A stretch of DNA of 43,711 nucleotides from Sedimenticola sp. (GTDB taxonomy: Bacteria; Pseudomonadota; Gammaproteobacteria; Chromatiales; Chromatiaceae), in contig JALSSX010000213.1 in assembly GCA_026984055.1 (NCBI GenBank), positions 1 through 43,711 on the forward strand, given 5' to 3'. Positions 43,498 through 43,711 of the stretch are shown piece by piece. The position numbers and the translations under genes are program-made. Position 1 is the stretch's first letter, and every line of letters starts with the position of its first letter. Under the pieces are notes generated by a model. That model made no database searches and had not been told where the DNA came from. It saw nothing but the letters and a program-made list of their open reading frames with translations.

Positions 43498-43711
43498 CGA
43501 CGACCTCCATCAGTGCCGAAAGGGTTTCCGTGTCATCGGTCAGTGGTTCGATGATTGCGGCGCGGCAGGCCGCGTGCACCGGATAACCGCTGTTGATCAA
43601 TGTCGCCGCATATACCAGCAGGCGCGTCGAGGCGGCTTCTTCCAGGTCGTGGTTCTTCAGGATGCGTAGCGATTCGGCCAGCCGCACCAGTTGCGCCGCC
43701 AGTTCGGCATC
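43478..43711 (-). CDS. norQ: NorQ/CbbQ-type AAA+ ATPase, C-terminal end (5' truncated by window)
   Basis: The frame is open from the window edge. The 77 visible residues read DAELAAQLVRLAESLRILKN, then HDLEEAASTRLLVYAATLIN and SGYPVHAACRAAIIEPLTDD, ending ETLSALMEVVDALFDK. The phrase STRLLVYAA, with ACRAA and EPLTDD, is typical of the C terminus of MoxR-group ATPases NorQ and CbbQ. These use ATP with a VWA-domain partner, encoded here by norD three genes downstream, to remodel a metalloenzyme. NorQ versus CbbQ cannot be decided from this tail. The stop overlaps the next gene by 20 bases. Confidence 0.75.
   Translation of the reverse strand, partial: DAELAAQLVRLAESLRILKNHDLEEAASTRLLVYAATLINSGYPVHAACRAAIIEPLTDDTETLSALMEVVDALFDK

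Overview
The window reads as chromosomal DNA of a gammaproteobacterium. Supporting genes are slmA next to argB, a YheS-type ABC-F gene, the rpsU-yqeY-dnaG-rpoD macromolecular synthesis block, the tamA-tamB pair and csrA beside tRNA-Ser. Base composition is moderately GC-rich and even across the core genes. The metabolic genes (pyruvate formate-lyase, a rubrerythrin set, NorQ/NorD-type genes) suggest a facultative anaerobe, perhaps with denitrifying ability. I cannot name a genus. Everything here is read by eye from the sequence; no database search was run.

Layout. 1-1650: the 3' end of a type I methyltransferase gene (hsdM), then the decayed start of a GIY-YIG nuclease gene, then a frameshifted IS1634-type transposase; the rest of the restriction locus is gone. 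1650-2504: a secreted EndoU-type RNase overlapping a small acidic protein gene. 2588-4898: rubredoxin reductase, a 56-residue rubredoxin and rubrerythrin, with repeat elements in both gaps. 5365-8195: yheS, a rhodanese lipoprotein and a repeat-filled gap. 8195-11469: pflB and pflA with a MITE-like element between them. 11470-12023: a chain of hairpins and no gene. 12024-15609: membrane protein, CDP-alcohol phosphatidyltransferase, PerM-like permease, argB and slmA, tightly packed.

15635-21688 is the most distinctive part. It holds three consecutive exported proteins: a CAP-domain protein and an FG-GAP repeat protein that both end in paired dockerin-like calcium-binding repeats, then a protein with a cohesin-like domain, two PASTA repeats and an IPTL-CTERM sorting tail. 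This could be a cell-surface cohesin/dockerin-like assembly.

21809-26562 carries cysQ, cysC, ssb and the dTDP-sugar genes rfbB, rfbA and rfbC (no rfbD). 26559-31694 is rsmA followed by the rpoD-dnaG-yqeY-rpsU block on the minus strand. 31898-33736 has lysC, csrA with a GGA-rich leader, tRNA-Ser(GCU) and a strong terminator. 33757-40222 has a short-chain dehydrogenase and tamA-tamB. 40279-43711 is a minus-strand operon: norQ/cbbQ (partial), a small membrane protein, a polyferredoxin and norD.

Mobile and repeated DNA is prominent. Two copies of a CTAG-flanked MITE-like element, six copies of an intergenic repeat (R1), two good and one degenerate copy of a hairpin repeat (R2) and one 121-bp inverted-repeat element fill most of the long gaps and separate genes that appear to work together.
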